Assembly (NCBI GenBank): GCA_018268375.1
Contig: JAFDWS010000004.1
Span: 62,001-126,000, forward strand
DNA from: Armatimonadota bacterium
Lineage (GTDB): Bacteria > Armatimonadota > Fimbriimonadia > Fimbriimonadales > Fimbriimonadaceae
Direction: 5' to 3'
Length of the DNA: 64,000 nt
In this document: in pieces, positions 34,192 to 44,371 of the stretch
Layout: the number at the start of each line of letters is the position of its first letter
Position numbering within the stretch: position 1 is the first letter of the stretch
The notes under the pieces: generated by a model
What the model saw: the letters and a program-made list of their open reading frames with translations, nothing else
Database searches by the model: none
Told to the model about the DNA's origin: nothing
Translations under genes and position numbers: made by a program

Positions 34192-37100
34192 CTACTCTTT
34201 CGCTTCTTCAGACTCCGCGGCAGCCAAGTCAGCGAGGGACATGCCTTCAAAGGCGCCACCGCCCGGCATCGCGTCGACTTCCTCGGCCTCGACGAGCGCG
34301 GTGAGCGACTGCTGCGCCCAGGTGGGCGTCGTGCGGTCGACCTCGATCGCAAGGTCGCGATAGTTCTTCACGCCGGTGCCAGCGGGGATCAAGCGGCCAA
34401 TGATGACGTTCTCCTTGAGTCCGACCAACACGTCGTGCTTGCCTCGGACTGCAGCCTCGGTAAGGACACGGGTCGTCTTCTGGAACGATGCGGCGGAGAG
34501 GAACGAGTCGGTCGCCAAGGATGCCTCGGTGATGCCGAGCAGGATCCAGTTGCCGGTCGCTTCCTTCGGGTCGCGCTCCTTCTCTTGCCCATCGATCGGA
34601 TCGATGTACTTGATCTTCGTGCCCGCCACGATCGCCTGCCGCACACGCTCGTTTTCGCGCTTGAAGCGGAAGCGGTCGACGATCTGGCCAGGGAGGAACG
34701 GGGCGTCGCCCGGCTCCTTGACCTGTCGCTTGCGCAGCATCTGTCGGACGATGACCTCAAGGTGCTTGTCATTGATGTCGACGCCCTGGTCTTTGTAAAC
34801 GCTCTGCAGGTTCTCGATAAAGTACTCGTGAACCGCTGTCGCGCCCGCCAACTCCAGAACCTCGTGAGGATCAAGCGGTCCCTCGGTCAAGGGGTCGCCC
34901 TTGATAACACGGCTGCCTTTCTGGACAGGAAGGTTGCCAAGCGGTGGCACCAGGATCGTGAAGAACGTGTCGACCTTCTCAATGTTGTTCTTCCTGAGAA
35001 GCTGAAGGACTTGCGTCGTGAGCTTCTGTCCGAGGACTCGGTCAAGTCCGCCATCGTAGGCGCCGTTCTTGTCCTTGGGCCAGTTCTGCTCGGTCGCGAT
35101 GTAAGCGTGCTTCTGGGCGCTGATCTCAGTGCCGACCTCGGCTTCGACGACGACCCACCGGCCGTAGCTCGACCGCTGGACGTCGACGACCGTGCCCGTC
35201 ACCGGGCAGATGATCGCCTTGCCACGTGGCTGACGCCTGGCCTCGAAGATTTCTTCGACGCGGACGATACCGCTCGACTCACCAGTCCAGGAGTAGAAGA
35301 ACGTCTTTCGGCTCCGCTCCCAAAGCTTGCGGCTCTCGGTGTCCATCTTCTCTTGGGCTTTCTCAGCCGCCTTCGTCGTTCGTGCGGAGGCGGTCTTCTT
35401 CTTGCCCTCGGCTTCGCCGCCCTCGGTCGGGTTCGACTTGAAGAGGGCTTTCACAACCGACTCTTGGCTCTCCAAAAGTTTGCTGGGGTCGAAGGAGCCG
35501 ACGTCCTGGACGTTTGTGGCCGCCCAGAAGTCCTCTTGGAACTGGCGGACGAACTTGCCTGTCTTGTACTGGCTCGTTCGGGCGATGGTCTTCGAACCGG
35601 CGACACCGCCAGTGTGGAAGGTGCGCATCGTCAGCTGGGTACCTGGTTCGCCAATGGACTGCGCAGCGATGATGCCCACCGCGACGCCTTCCTCGACCAT
35701 CTTCTGGCTGGCAAGGTCGATTCCGTAGCACTTCGCACAGATGCCTTGCTCCAGTTCGCACGTGATGGGTGACCGCAGGACAACGCCCAATCGGCCGTGC
35801 TCGTCGATCTTGAACCCGGCTGCCTCGTACTTTTCGATCGCCTTAGCGGGCAGGTCGCCCTCGGTCTTCTCAACTTCGTCCCAATAGGCGAGCTCGACCT
35901 TGTCGAGCGCCTTGGACATGTCTTCCGAGACGGTGTCGTCGAGCTGAAGAATGACTTCGCCTGTTGCAGGGTCGGTGACCGTTCCCAGGGCGACGCGTCC
36001 AAACGCGCGCTCTCCCATCGTCTCCAGGACCTTGCCCTCGAAGATGAGGCGGCAGGCCGCGGTGCCGTCGCCGGTGCCGCAGTCCTGAGCGCGGATGATC
36101 ACGTCCTGAGAGACGTCGACCAGACGGCGCGTGAGGTAACCCGCGTCGGCCGTTCGGAGGGCCGTATCGGCCAGACCCTTACGTGCGCCGTGCGTGGTCA
36201 CGAAGAACTCGAGCATGCTCAAGCCCCGTTGGAACGAGGATTTGACGGGCAGCTCGTAGATAACTTCGTTGAACTGGTTGAACATCAAGCCGCGCATGCC
36301 GCTCAACTGGGCAAGCTGTTTGATCGAGCCTCGGGCTCCGCTGACCGTGATGATCGAGAGCGGGTTCTCCTGGGTCATCGCGTCGACGATAGCGTTGCCG
36401 ATCTCGTCGTAAGTGCCCGTCCAAAGCCGGACCAGCGACTCCTGCATTTCGCGGAACGAGATCAGACCTCGGCGGAACTGCTCGAGGACCCTGTTCGCCT
36501 TGGCGTCGGCTTCACCAAGCATTTCGTCCCTGCGCTTGGGCGGGTCCATGTCGGTCAGCGCAATGCTGATGCCGTACTTCATGGCCCATGTAAAGCCGAG
36601 GTGCTTCATGTCGTCGAGCAACTTGATGGTGCCGCTCGATCCTGCCTGCTTGTGACACGTGACGATAGTCTCGGCGATCGCCTTCTTCGTCAGCTCCACC
36701 TGAAGGAACTTGTCGCTGAACCGCAGCGGGTGCGGAAGCACCTGGTTGAAGATGAGCCGACCCGGCGTCGTCGTGGCGACGAAGGACTCGAACTCCTGCT
36801 CCAACGGCTTCAGCTCCTGGACTTCCTCGCCGAACTCGTTTTCGACCGTCTCGTACTTGTACTCGATGCCGGTCTCAGGGTCGCGGAAGTCGACCTCAGT
36901 GTTCGGGCGGAAGAGCGGGCGCTTGACCCTGACCCGCACGGGGTCGTTCAAAGGCAGCTTCTCGGCGTTTGGCGTGTCGAGATGGAAGAGCACCTCGTCC
37001 GGACTGGAGTACGTGTACGGCGCCGGATTCTTGTCCGGGTTCTTCTGGTACGCGTCCTCGATCGCCTTGAGCTTTTGGGCCCCGGCCTTGTTCGTGAAAG

Positions 37101-38895
37101 TCAGTGCATAGCAGCCGAGGACGATGTCCTGGATCGGCGAAACGACTGGCTTACCGTCTGCCGGAGAGAACAGGTTCTGCGTCGACAGCATCAAGACGCG
37201 GGCCTCGGATTGGGCCTGCATGCTCAACGGCACGTGGACAGCCATCTGGTCTCCGTCAAAGTCGGCGTTATAGGCGTGGCACACCAGCGGGTGAAGCTGG
37301 ATCGCCTTGCCCTCGACCAAGATCGGCTCGAAGGCTTGGATGCCCAGGCGGTGGAGCGTCGGAGCTCGGTTCAGAAGAACCGGATGCTCCTTGATGACGT
37401 CTTCCAAGCCGTCCCAGACAGCCGGATGCATCCGCTCGATCATCCGCTTCGCCGTCTTGATGTTCTGGGTGATCTTCCGCTCGACGAGGGTCTTCATGAC
37501 GAACGGCTTGAAGAGCTCGAGCGCCATTTCCTTAGGTAATCCGCACTGGTGAAGCTTCAAGTGGGGCCCGACGACGATGACCGAACGGCCAGAGTAGTCG
37601 ACGCGCTTTCCGAGAAGGTTCTTGCGGAACCGACCTTCCTTGCCCTTGAGCATGTCGCTGAGCGACTTCAGCGGGCGCTGGTTGCTGCCGACCACGGGCC
37701 GAGCTCGCCGGCCGTTGTCGATCAGCGCATCGACGGCTTCCTGCAAGAGCCTCTTTTCGTGGTTGATGATCGATTCCGGCGCCTGGATCTCGATGATCTT
37801 TTTCAACCGGTTGTTGCGGTTGATGATGCGGCGGTAAAGGTCGTTGAGGTCCGACGTGGCGAAACGGCCGCCGTCGAGCTGTACCATTGGGCGCAACTCG
37901 GGGGAAATGACAGGAACGATGTCCTGAATCATCCACTCGGGTCGGCTCTTGGACTGCGTGAACGCTTCGACGAGCTCAAGTCGCTTGATCGCTCTGGCCC
38001 GGCGCTGGCTGGTGGTGACGACGATCTCTTGGCGAAGTTCGCGCACCAAGCGGTCGAGGTCGACACGGCGCAGCAGCTCCTTCATCGCATCGGCGCCGAT
38101 GTTCGCATGGACCAAGGTGCTGAGGTCGGTTTTGAGCCTTCGGCTGACCGAGTCGAGCATCTTGCTGATCGCGCGCCACTTGTCTTCTTCGATCAGCTGG
38201 TTGACCTCCAGCTTGCCAAGCAAGTCGGCGGCGATGTCGAGGTCACGAACACGCTCGTCCGCGTCTCGGTACTCCGCCCGAATGCGGTCGAAATTGGCCT
38301 TCATGCGCTCGCGGACGAAACTCTCGTCGAAATACTCGTCCGGGTTGTCGATCATCTCCCGCGACAAGCGCTGGAGAGACTCGAGTTCCAGGTCGCGCAT
38401 CTGCTCCTGAATGTTGACCTTCTCCTGCTCGACGGTCTCCAGGATCTTTGGCAGCAGTTCCTGGATCTTCTCCATCTCAAGGTCGATGATGATAAAGCTG
38501 GCGAAGTAGATGACCTTCTCAAGCTGGCGGGGGCTGATGTCAAGGATCAGTGAGAGCGGAGACGGGACGCCCTTCAGGTACCAGATATGGCAAATTGGCG
38601 CCGCCAACTCGATGTGGCCCATGCGCTCGCGTCGAACCTTGCTCCGTGTGACTTCGACGCCGCAGCGCTCGCAAACGATGCCCTTGTACTTGATCTTTTT
38701 GTAGCGGCCGCACGCGCACTCGTAATCTTTGACGGGGCCGAAAATTCGCTCGCAGAACAGGCCATCGCGCTCAGGCTTGAAGGTGCGGTAATTGATGGTT
38801 TCGGGCTTCTTGACCTCCCCGTGCGACCAACTCTTGATGTCCTCCGGACTTGCGACTCCGATACGGATTTTGTCGAATAGGTTCGTTTCTGCCAT
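34192..38895 (-). CDS. rpoC: RNA polymerase beta' subunit with trigger-loop insertion
   Basis: 1567 aa. All landmarks are present: the N-terminal zinc finger [20 protein letters not shown], the catalytic loop [16 protein letters not shown], the second zinc site ([10 protein letters not shown] and [13 protein letters not shown]), the bridge/trigger region [18 protein letters not shown] and the end [11 protein letters not shown]. It is much longer than the B. subtilis protein (about 1200 aa). The main extra is 107 residues (1101-1207) between GGVAG and [14 protein letters not shown], where simpler polymerases have about six. A smaller extra lies around the [15 protein letters not shown] region. 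The start [13 protein letters not shown] fits the family. No rpoB precedes it; the upstream gene on this strand is pdhA, 258 bp away. Confidence 0.97.
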   Translation of the reverse strand: MAETNLFDKIRIGVASPEDIKSWSHGEVKKPETINYRTFKPERDGLFCERIFGPVKDYECACGRYKKIKYKGIVCERCGVEVTRSKVRRERMGHIELAAPICHIWYLKGVPSPLSLILDISPRQLEKVIYFASFIIIDLEMEKIQELLPKILETVEQEKVNIQEQMRDLELESLQRLSREMIDNPDEYFDESFVRERMKANFDRIRAEYRDADERVRDLDIAADLLGKLEVNQLIEEDKWRAISKMLDSVSRRLKTDLSTLVHANIGADAMKELLRRVDLDRLVRELRQEIVVTTSQRRARAIKRLELVEAFTQSKSRPEWMIQDIVPVISPELRPMVQLDGGRFATSDLNDLYRRIINRNNRLKKIIEIQAPESIINHEKRLLQEAVDALIDNGRRARPVVGSNQRPLKSLSDMLKGKEGRFRKNLLGKRVDYSGRSVIVVGPHLKLHQCGLPKEMALELFKPFVMKTLVERKITQNIKTAKRMIERMHPAVWDGLEDVIKEHPVLLNRAPTLHRLGIQAFEPILVEGKAIQLHPLVCHAYNADFDGDQMAVHVPLSMQAQSEARVLMLSTQNLFSPADGKPVVSPIQDIVLGCYALTFTNKAGAQKLKAIEDAYQKNPDKNPAPYTYSSPDEVLFHLDTPNAEKLPLNDPVRVRVKRPLFRPNTEVDFRDPETGIEYKYETVENEFGEEVQELKPLEQEFESFVATTTPGRLIFNQVLPHPLRFSDKFLQVELTKKAIAETIVTCHKQAGSSGTIKLLDDMKHLGFTWAMKYGISIALTDMDPPKRRDEMLGEADAKANRVLEQFRRGLISFREMQESLVRLWTGTYDEIGNAIVDAMTQENPLSIITVSGARGSIKQLAQLSGMRGLMFNQFNEVIYELPVKSSFQRGLSMLEFFVTTHGARKGLADTALRTADAGYLTRRLVDVSQDVIIRAQDCGTGDGTAACRLIFEGKVLETMGERAFGRVALGTVTDPATGEVILQLDDTVSEDMSKALDKVELAYWDEVEKTEGDLPAKAIEKYEAAGFKIDEHGRLGVVLRSPITCELEQGICAKCYGIDLASQKMVEEGVAVGIIAAQSIGEPGTQLTMRTFHTGGVAGSKTIARTSQYKTGKFVRQFQEDFWAATNVQDVGSFDPSKLLESQESVVKALFKSNPTEGGEAEGKKKTASARTTKAAEKAQEKMDTESRKLWERSRKTFFYSWTGESSGIVRVEEIFEARRQPRGKAIICPVTGTVVDVQRSSYGRWVVVEAEVGTEISAQKHAYIATEQNWPKDKNGAYDGGLDRVLGQKLTTQVLQLLRKNNIEKVDTFFTILVPPLGNLPVQKGSRVIKGDPLTEGPLDPHEVLELAGATAVHEYFIENLQSVYKDQGVDINDKHLEVIVRQMLRKRQVKEPGDAPFLPGQIVDRFRFKRENERVRQAIVAGTKIKYIDPIDGQEKERDPKEATGNWILLGITEASLATDSFLSAASFQKTTRVLTEAAVRGKHDVLVGLKENVIIGRLIPAGTGVKNYRDLAIEVDRTTPTWAQQSLTALVEAEEVDAMPGGGAFEGMSLADLAAAESEEAKE
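35275..35595 (-). other. 107-codon insertion in the RpoC trigger loop
   Basis: Codes for residues 1101-1207. The first half ([20 protein letters not shown], then [21 protein letters not shown]) looks folded. The middle is charged low complexity ([20 protein letters not shown] and on), and the end is [13 protein letters not shown]. coli has its SI3 insertion at the same place, but SI3 is larger and made of other domains. Confidence 0.8.
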
Positions 38896-39153
38896 GCTTC
38901 ACGCCATAGAGCCCAAAACACACCCTTCATAGCTCGCGACGACCGGAACGCGCGGGCCAAGGGTGGGAAAGGTGGGACTCAACCCGAGAATGATACCCGG
39001 ATGGGTTCGCGCAATAGGTACAAATTGGGCTGTTAGCCGCTCTCGCTTGGGCCCCTCAACAAGGGTGCACCTCTCCAGGCTATCGACGGTCGTTCTTCCA
39101 ACAATCGGACCGGCCTTTGGCGACCTTCGCTCCTTGAGCAAGAGGAACGCGCT
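38896..39153. other. Intergenic region upstream of rpoC
   Basis: 258 bp with no gene I can support; an 80-codon frame on the minus strand has unusual composition. It must hold the rpoC promoter. No clear -35/-10 pair was found; CATTCT with a TTGCGC 16 nt upstream is the best weak candidate on the minus strand. No rpoB, rplL or rpsL coding remnant is visible. Confidence 0.4.
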
Positions 39154-40170
39154 TCAGTGGCCCTTTTCGGGCCCCATATCGGTGTAGACGTCTTCGTACA
39201 CCTCGCTGGGATCGGGGAACGGCACCGCGTCCGCGGCTTCGTAGATACGGTCAACCTGAGCCTTGATCTCCTCGTCGATCGCTTCCATCTTTTCCCTTGT
39301 CATGACGTTGCGATCGAGCAGAACCTTCTCGAGTCGGGGAAGCGGGTCGCGGTGCATAGCCGTCTCCTCTTCCTCCGCTGTCCGGTAGAGCCGTCGGTCG
39401 TTGTCGGCCGCCCCGTGCCCAGCGAAGCGGTAGTTCATGACCTCGACCACCATCGGCCGCGAGGATTTGCGTGTCTTTTCGACTAAGCGCTGGGCGTCTT
39501 TGTACACCTGCAAGACATCCATCCCATCGATGCGCTCACACTCCATCGCGAAGGGCAGGCCCCGCTTCCAGAGCTCGGTGTCGCTCGCGTGGTATTCCAA
39601 GCGCGTGCCCATCGCGAACTCGTTGTTCTCGATGATGTAGATGATTGGCAAGTCCCAAAGTGAAGACATGTTGAGGACTTCGAAGAACACCCCCGCGTTG
39701 GCTGCGCCGTCACCCAAGTAGCAAAGTGTGACCCGGTCCTCCTCGCGATATTTGGCGGCGAACGCAAGGCCAGTCGCAAGTGCCGTATGACCGCCCACGA
39801 TGCCCCAGCCGCCAAAAAAGCCCTTCTCGATGTCGTAAATGTGCATCGAGCCGCCCTTTCCTTTGCTCAGGCCGCCTTTGCGCCCCATGATCTCCGCCAT
39901 GACAGCGACCGGGTCGCTCCCCATCAAGAGAGGCTGGGGGTGGTCGCGGTAGGCGGCCATCACATAATCCCACTTCTGCCGCAATGCCTTGTTGAAACCG
40001 ACCGCAGTCGCCTCCATCCCGATGTAGACGTGCATATATCCGCCGACCTTGCCCTGTCTGTAGGCGAAGTTGCACTTCTCCTCGAAATGCCGGATCAAGA
40101 GCATCTGGCGATAGAAGTCTTCGAGCAGCGCGGGCGTCTCGACAGGTTGTTCAAGCTTGGCTTTGGGCAT
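39154..40170 (-). CDS. pdhA: Pyruvate dehydrogenase E1 component, alpha subunit
   Basis: 338 aa. The thiamine diphosphate motif begins YLGDGAANAGVFFEVLNMSS and ends IIYIIENN (about 151-183), the family GDG...NN signature. The N-terminal RQMLLIRHFEEKC and the phosphorylation-loop-like RFAGHGAADNDRRLYR are also typical of E1 alpha of 2-oxoacid dehydrogenase complexes. It decarboxylates pyruvate (or a branched 2-oxoacid, which I cannot rule out) together with a beta subunit. The beta subunit, E2 and E3 genes are not adjacent, which is unusual because pdhA and pdhB are normally neighbours. It is upstream of rpoC on the same strand. Confidence 0.9.
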   Translation of the reverse strand: MPKAKLEQPVETPALLEDFYRQMLLIRHFEEKCNFAYRQGKVGGYMHVYIGMEATAVGFNKALRQKWDYVMAAYRDHPQPLLMGSDPVAVMAEIMGRKGGLSKGKGGSMHIYDIEKGFFGGWGIVGGHTALATGLAFAAKYREEDRVTLCYLGDGAANAGVFFEVLNMSSLWDLPIIYIIENNEFAMGTRLEYHASDTELWKRGLPFAMECERIDGMDVLQVYKDAQRLVEKTRKSSRPMVVEVMNYRFAGHGAADNDRRLYRTAEEEETAMHRDPLPRLEKVLLDRNVMTREKMEAIDEEIKAQVDRIYEAADAVPFPDPSEVYEDVYTDMGPEKGH

Positions 40171-40307
40171 GGGATTCCCTAGTTGAGAGTGGAGCGCCGC
40201 GCCGTTGGGGAGCCCAGTTCTTTATACCACCCATATCCAGTCCCGGCGAACCTACGGCCTAGCTGACGCCAAGCGCGTGACGGAACTTACGCGGGCCACT
40301 TTGAGCG

Positions 40308-40313
40308 TATTCT
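40308..40313 (+). promoter_or_regulatory. -10-like TATTCT, leaderless promoter for the 40320 gene
   Basis: TATTCT, then ACGACT (6 nt), then the GTG at 40320. No ribosome binding site. Confidence 0.5.
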
Positions 40314-40319
40314 ACGACT

Positions 40320-42578
40320 GTGAACGCGCAACGCGCCATTTCGGTCTTTCTCTTCACTGCCTTCTTGGCGGCCCTGGCAAGGCCGCAGCTCGATCAGAAG
40401 GTCACGTTCGAAACTAAAGCGACTACCGCGCCTAAGGCCATCGAGGCGTTGGCTAAAGCCGTCAACGCCGACCTCAAGGCCGGTCCGGAGTTTGCGAACG
40501 AACCCTTGATCCTCGCTGTCCACGACATGACCCTCCAGGCACTGATGGATCGCATAGCCTCCGTCACACTCGGTAAGTGGGAGCAAAGCGGAACGACGTA
40601 CCGGCTGGTGCGGGACAAGGAAAAGCTGCAGGCTCTGACCGCTGCCAAGTTCAGTGAGAGGTCGGCTGGCTTCAAGGACGCCGTTGCTCAGTACGTCAAG
40701 CAGCACGCGGACGAGGCAGCGTGGAACGAGAAGTACGTCCAAGACCTGATCAACAAGGAAAGGGAGAGTCGGTCGAAGCTGCTTGAAGACCTCGCGAAGA
40801 ACAACCCTGACATCGGCACGGCCAGGGTCAATATTATGAAGGGCTCGTCGCGAGCCTCTTCGCCGGCTTCTCCGGCAATGATCGAAGTCCTCAAGCACTT
40901 GCCGTCCGACGCTCTGGCAAGCGTCGCTCCGGGGACAAGAGCGGTCTTCTCTTCTTCGCCTACCAGGATGCAGAAGGGCCTGCCCTTCCCCACCGCAGGA
41001 ATCATCAACCGGTTCGTGGATTCCCACAACTTGCTTGCCAGGTTGTCGGGCGGCAAGTCGGGCGTTCCCGACAACGTCCACTTCACTGGCGGGCTTGATA
41101 TTGGTGCAAAGCCGATCAGTGCACCGGTGACGAAGATGCTCCTTATCCTCACCCGGAGCCAAAACTCAGAAGGAATTTCGTGCGTCCTGAAGTTCGCCGA
41201 CTCATCGGGCGCGATCATCGGCCAAGCGAACAGTTGGCTCCAGCCCGAGGCTAAGCCCGCCGAGACTGGCGACCGTTCCAAGTTCGAGTCCGCGGATGAC
41301 GTTAACATAAGCGAGCTCTCGCTCGAAGTGGCGAAGGCGCTTGTAAACGGACGGGCGAACGACGGCGCGCAGAACAACGTGTTCGTGTTCGGCGGCGACT
41401 CGGGAACGTTTCGGATCGGCTCCGACAGCCCCACACCCGGACCCTCGATCTCCAAGGAGGCATTGGCCCTTCTGAGCGACCCGGTCCGCAACGACCCTCA
41501 GTCCACGTTTGTCTCCGAAGCCCTCCTGTCCTCGGCAAAAGCGCTTCACCGGGACTTGGTGGCGAGCCTGCCCGACGAGGTCGTCCTTCCCCTGGCACGC
41601 GCCCTTAACCAGCCGGTCAAGGCCGGGCAAGTGTGGGACAAGGTCCAAGAAGCCAAGGCCCGGGTCGCCGAGCTCGACGGTTGCATCCTCGCCTCTCCCC
41701 TCGACCGGATCGCTTCGGCTTCGAAGCAGATGGACCGTGCCGCCGCTGGCCGGCTCCTTGGCGTCCTGACAAGCAAGGGCTATCCGCGCCTCTACGATCT
41801 GGCCAAGTACTCGCAATCCTTCGCCATCGGCCTTGTCCCCGACAACTTGGGGCTGATCACTCTGCAAACCGTTGATCCTTTTGCTCAAGCCGCGTTTGTG
41901 GCGGCGTTCGAGCAGCGCCCTGCACTTCTCCAGTTCTTGGGAACATTCAACCCGACGGTCTTCGAGGGCCTTAACAAGAACAATGACATGACCGTGGCCA
42001 GTCTCTCGCCACCGCAACGCGCCTACCTTGAGCGGGACGCCTATGGGCCCGACGGGTTCGGAGGCATTATCGGCCTCGGAGATTTCGTCGGTATCAGCAT
42101 CAATTCAGGCGATAGCCCGCCCCAAGAGCCGAAGGGGCCGAGCCTCGCGGACGAACCGACAGAAGCCATGCCGAATGGTTTGCCCCTCGAGGGAAAGGTC
42201 GGCCTTACCTTTAGTCCGATGGGCGCCGTCCAGGGGCTCTTCAAGAACGCCCGCAACGGTCAGTTCTTGACCGCGGGGGCCCTTGGGGGCATGCGCGCCA
42301 TGCAGGCCAACAACTCTGTCCCCGAATTAGCTGGAAAGATGCTGCAGTACGACTCATACGTCCCAGCTCAAGGGTTCAAGGTCACTTTGCAGCGCGAGTT
42401 CGTCAAGGGCGCCAACGCCAAGAACGACTATGAGGATTTCTGGCTGCCCTCGGGGGCCACGGCAGTGGCATTCGACAAGCTTCCCAGCGACTTTCTGGAT
42501 GCTGTCAAGAAAGCTCAAGAAGAAATGTCAAAGGCGGGCATGCACTTTGGCGGACGAGGCAACAAGCCCCCGCTTTAA
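40320..42578 (+). CDS. Large secreted protein with STN-like N-terminal domain
   Basis: 752 aa, GTG start. Signal peptide (MNAQRAISVFLFTAFLAALA), then about 80 residues (QKVTFETKATTAPKAIEALA through YRLVRD) with the beta-alpha-beta pattern of STN/secretin N-terminal domains: a strand, a helix with ALAKAVNA, a strand LILAVHDMTL and a helix ALMDRIAS. The remaining 600 residues are mixed helix and coil with no recognised family. It may be an envelope protein that contacts an outer-membrane system, but the link rests on one small domain. No partner genes are adjacent. TATTCT ends 6 nt before the GTG. Confidence 0.72.
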   Translation: MNAQRAISVFLFTAFLAALARPQLDQKVTFETKATTAPKAIEALAKAVNADLKAGPEFANEPLILAVHDMTLQALMDRIASVTLGKWEQSGTTYRLVRDKEKLQALTAAKFSERSAGFKDAVAQYVKQHADEAAWNEKYVQDLINKERESRSKLLEDLAKNNPDIGTARVNIMKGSSRASSPASPAMIEVLKHLPSDALASVAPGTRAVFSSSPTRMQKGLPFPTAGIINRFVDSHNLLARLSGGKSGVPDNVHFTGGLDIGAKPISAPVTKMLLILTRSQNSEGISCVLKFADSSGAIIGQANSWLQPEAKPAETGDRSKFESADDVNISELSLEVAKALVNGRANDGAQNNVFVFGGDSGTFRIGSDSPTPGPSISKEALALLSDPVRNDPQSTFVSEALLSSAKALHRDLVASLPDEVVLPLARALNQPVKAGQVWDKVQEAKARVAELDGCILASPLDRIASASKQMDRAAAGRLLGVLTSKGYPRLYDLAKYSQSFAIGLVPDNLGLITLQTVDPFAQAAFVAAFEQRPALLQFLGTFNPTVFEGLNKNNDMTVASLSPPQRAYLERDAYGPDGFGGIIGLGDFVGISINSGDSPPQEPKGPSLADEPTEAMPNGLPLEGKVGLTFSPMGAVQGLFKNARNGQFLTAGALGGMRAMQANNSVPELAGKMLQYDSYVPAQGFKVTLQREFVKGANAKNDYEDFWLPSGATAVAFDKLPSDFLDAVKKAQEEMSKAGMHFGGRGNKPPL

Positions 42579-42579
42579 G

Positions 42580-42744
42580 TCAAACGGCGATGCGCCGGGC
42601 AAAATAACAACCAATGGCCATGGCGAGTGGAAGAACTCCACCCGCCATGTCCTTTGTCCTCTCCAACACGGGCAAATGCCCACTTGCGAACGCCGCCACC
42701 CCTACAGCCAAGAAGGTGAGAAAAGCGGCCGTTCGAAACACCAT
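42580..42744 (-). CDS. Small two-TM membrane protein (54 aa)
   Basis: 54 codons from the ATG at 42744 to TGA at 42580-42582. Two hydrophobic segments (TAAFLTFLAVGVAAFASG and MAGGVLPLAMAIGCYFA) flank a short charged loop (PVLERTKD), and the chain ends R-R-I-A-V. A TTAGG element lies about 8 nt upstream. It fills the gap between the convergent 752-aa protein and the divergent guaA gene, which otherwise would be an empty 243 bp. Codon use looks like that of its neighbours. Function unknown; its stop is 1 nt beyond the stop of the convergent gene. Confidence 0.6.
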   Translation of the reverse strand: MVFRTAAFLTFLAVGVAAFASGHLPVLERTKDMAGGVLPLAMAIGCYFARRIAV

Positions 42745-42803
42745 GCCGACCTAACTGTTCAATCTCCGTGCCAATTGGCCCGATGCCAGCACATTTCGGG
42801 TGC

Positions 42804-42809
42804 TAAACT
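42804..42809 (+). promoter_or_regulatory. -10-like TAAACT upstream of guaA
   Basis: TGCTAAACT ends 12 nt before the ATG at 42822. The predicted leader is about 5 nt (within CCCTCCCTTCTC), with no ribosome binding site. Confidence 0.45.
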
Positions 42810-42821
42810 CCCTCCCTTCTC

Positions 42822-44348
42822 ATGCGGCACCAGCTTGTTCTGGTCATCGACTTCGGTGGGCAATACACCCAGCTCATCGTCCGCAGAGTGCGCGACCTGG
42901 GTTGCTATTCCGAGATGGTTCCCTGGACTGGCGCGGCCGAAAAGCTCGCCCAAGGCAGACCCGACGCCGTCATCCTCTCCGGAGGGCCGCGCTCTGTCCA
43001 CGACCCCGGCGCTCCCGACCTTGACTTCAGCCTGATCGAAGGAATCCCGACCCTCGGAATCTGCTACGGCCACCAGCTCATGGCCCACCGCCTCGGTGGG
43101 CGGGTCGAGCGCGCCAACGACCGGGAGTATGGCCGGCGGCACCTTGCGAACGTCGCCGAACGCTCGCTCGTGAGCGATCTGTCGAGCGACCAGGTGTGGA
43201 TGAGCCACGGAGACCAGGTCGAGGCCCCTCCCCACGGCTTCTCGGTCACGGGAGCCACCGACACATGCCCGATCGCCGCTTTCGAGGACGCTGGAGGCTC
43301 CCGGTTTGGCGTCCAATTCCACCCCGAAGTCAGTCACACGCCGGACGGCCGGACCGTCCTGCACCGATTCCTGTTCCAAAAGGCCGGCCTTCAGGGCGAC
43401 TGGTCGAGCCAGAACTTCATCGACGATGAGGTCGAACGCATCCGGGCTAAGGTCGGGAGCGACAAGGTCTTGTGCGCGGTCTCGGGAGGCGTCGACAGCA
43501 GTGTGATGGCTGCCCTGCTGACCCGGGCCATCGGCGACCAAGCCGTGTGCGTGTTCGTCGACCACGGAATGCTCCGCAAGGGCGAGGCTGAGCAGGTTGT
43601 CGAGACTTTCACGCAGACCTTCCATCCGAACCTGATCAAGATCGATGCTTCAGAGCTGTTCTTCGAAGCCCTGTCTGGAGTCACCGAGCCTGAGGCAAAA
43701 CGCAAAGTGATCGGCGCAGAGTTCGTCCGTTGCTTCGAGCTCCACGCCGAGGAGCTGGCCGGATGCACTTGGCTCGCCCAGGGAACGCTCTATCCCGACG
43801 TGATCGAGTCAGGGTCTCCGACAGCAGCGAAGATCAAAACCCACCACAATGTGGGGGGCCTGCCGGACTGGATGAAGCTGAAAGTGATCGAGCCTCTCAA
43901 ATGGCTCTTCAAGGACGAGGTGCGCGAGGTTGGACGCAAGCTGGGGCTCCCCGAAGACGTCGTCGACCGCGAGCCCTTCCCGGGCCCAGGATTAGCAGTC
44001 AGGATCCTCGGCGAGGTCACTGCTGAGCGCGTGCGCATTACGCAGGACGCAGACTGGATCTTTCGATCCGAGCTGAAGTCGCGCGGCCTCAACAAGGGGA
44101 TTTGGCAGTCCTACGCGGCCCTTCTCGACGTTCGGAGCGTCGGGGTCATGGGCGACGAGCGGACCTACGAGAACCCCATTGTGCTCAGGGCCGTCCAAAG
44201 CGAGGACGCGATGACCGCCCAAGCTTTTCCTTTCGAATTTGAGTTCCTTGAGCACGTCTGCAACAGAATCGTGAATGAGGTCAACGGCGTCAACCGAGTG
44301 CTCTACGATTTGACCAGCAAGCCTCCGGCAACAATCGAATGGGAATAA
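42822..44348 (+). CDS. guaA: GMP synthase (glutamine-hydrolysing)
   Basis: 508 aa, full length. The class I glutamine amidotransferase domain has the nucleophile in GICYGHQLMAH and the His/Glu pair in FGVQFHPEVSHT. The ATP-pyrophosphatase domain has the PP-loop SGGVDSSVMAALL, and the dimerisation domain contains PFPGPGLAVRILGEV and ends PPATIEWE, the invariant GuaA tail. It converts XMP to GMP with glutamine and ATP. The hpt purine-salvage gene lies 3.4 kb downstream. Its last codons overlap an alternative start of the next gene, but the likely start of that gene is 23 nt later. Confidence 0.98.
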   Translation: MRHQLVLVIDFGGQYTQLIVRRVRDLGCYSEMVPWTGAAEKLAQGRPDAVILSGGPRSVHDPGAPDLDFSLIEGIPTLGICYGHQLMAHRLGGRVERANDREYGRRHLANVAERSLVSDLSSDQVWMSHGDQVEAPPHGFSVTGATDTCPIAAFEDAGGSRFGVQFHPEVSHTPDGRTVLHRFLFQKAGLQGDWSSQNFIDDEVERIRAKVGSDKVLCAVSGGVDSSVMAALLTRAIGDQAVCVFVDHGMLRKGEAEQVVETFTQTFHPNLIKIDASELFFEALSGVTEPEAKRKVIGAEFVRCFELHAEELAGCTWLAQGTLYPDVIESGSPTAAKIKTHHNVGGLPDWMKLKVIEPLKWLFKDEVREVGRKLGLPEDVVDREPFPGPGLAVRILGEVTAERVRITQDADWIFRSELKSRGLNKGIWQSYAALLDVRSVGVMGDERTYENPIVLRAVQSEDAMTAQAFPFEFEFLEHVCNRIVNEVNGVNRVLYDLTSKPPATIEWE

Positions 44349-44371
44349 TCCGTCATCAAATCCAGGTGAAT

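Noticed and set aside
33823..35772. 649-codon open frame on the plus strand opposite rpoC and the HlyD-like gene
   Set aside because: It spans two real genes on the other strand and includes the rpoC terminator. No family features.
35797..37539. 580-codon open frame opposite rpoC
   Set aside because: The whole frame lies opposite conserved rpoC motifs. Antisense shadow.
38899..39141. 80-codon minus-strand frame upstream of rpoC
   Set aside because: No ribosome binding site, no recognisable motif, and it fills the space needed for the rpoC promoter.
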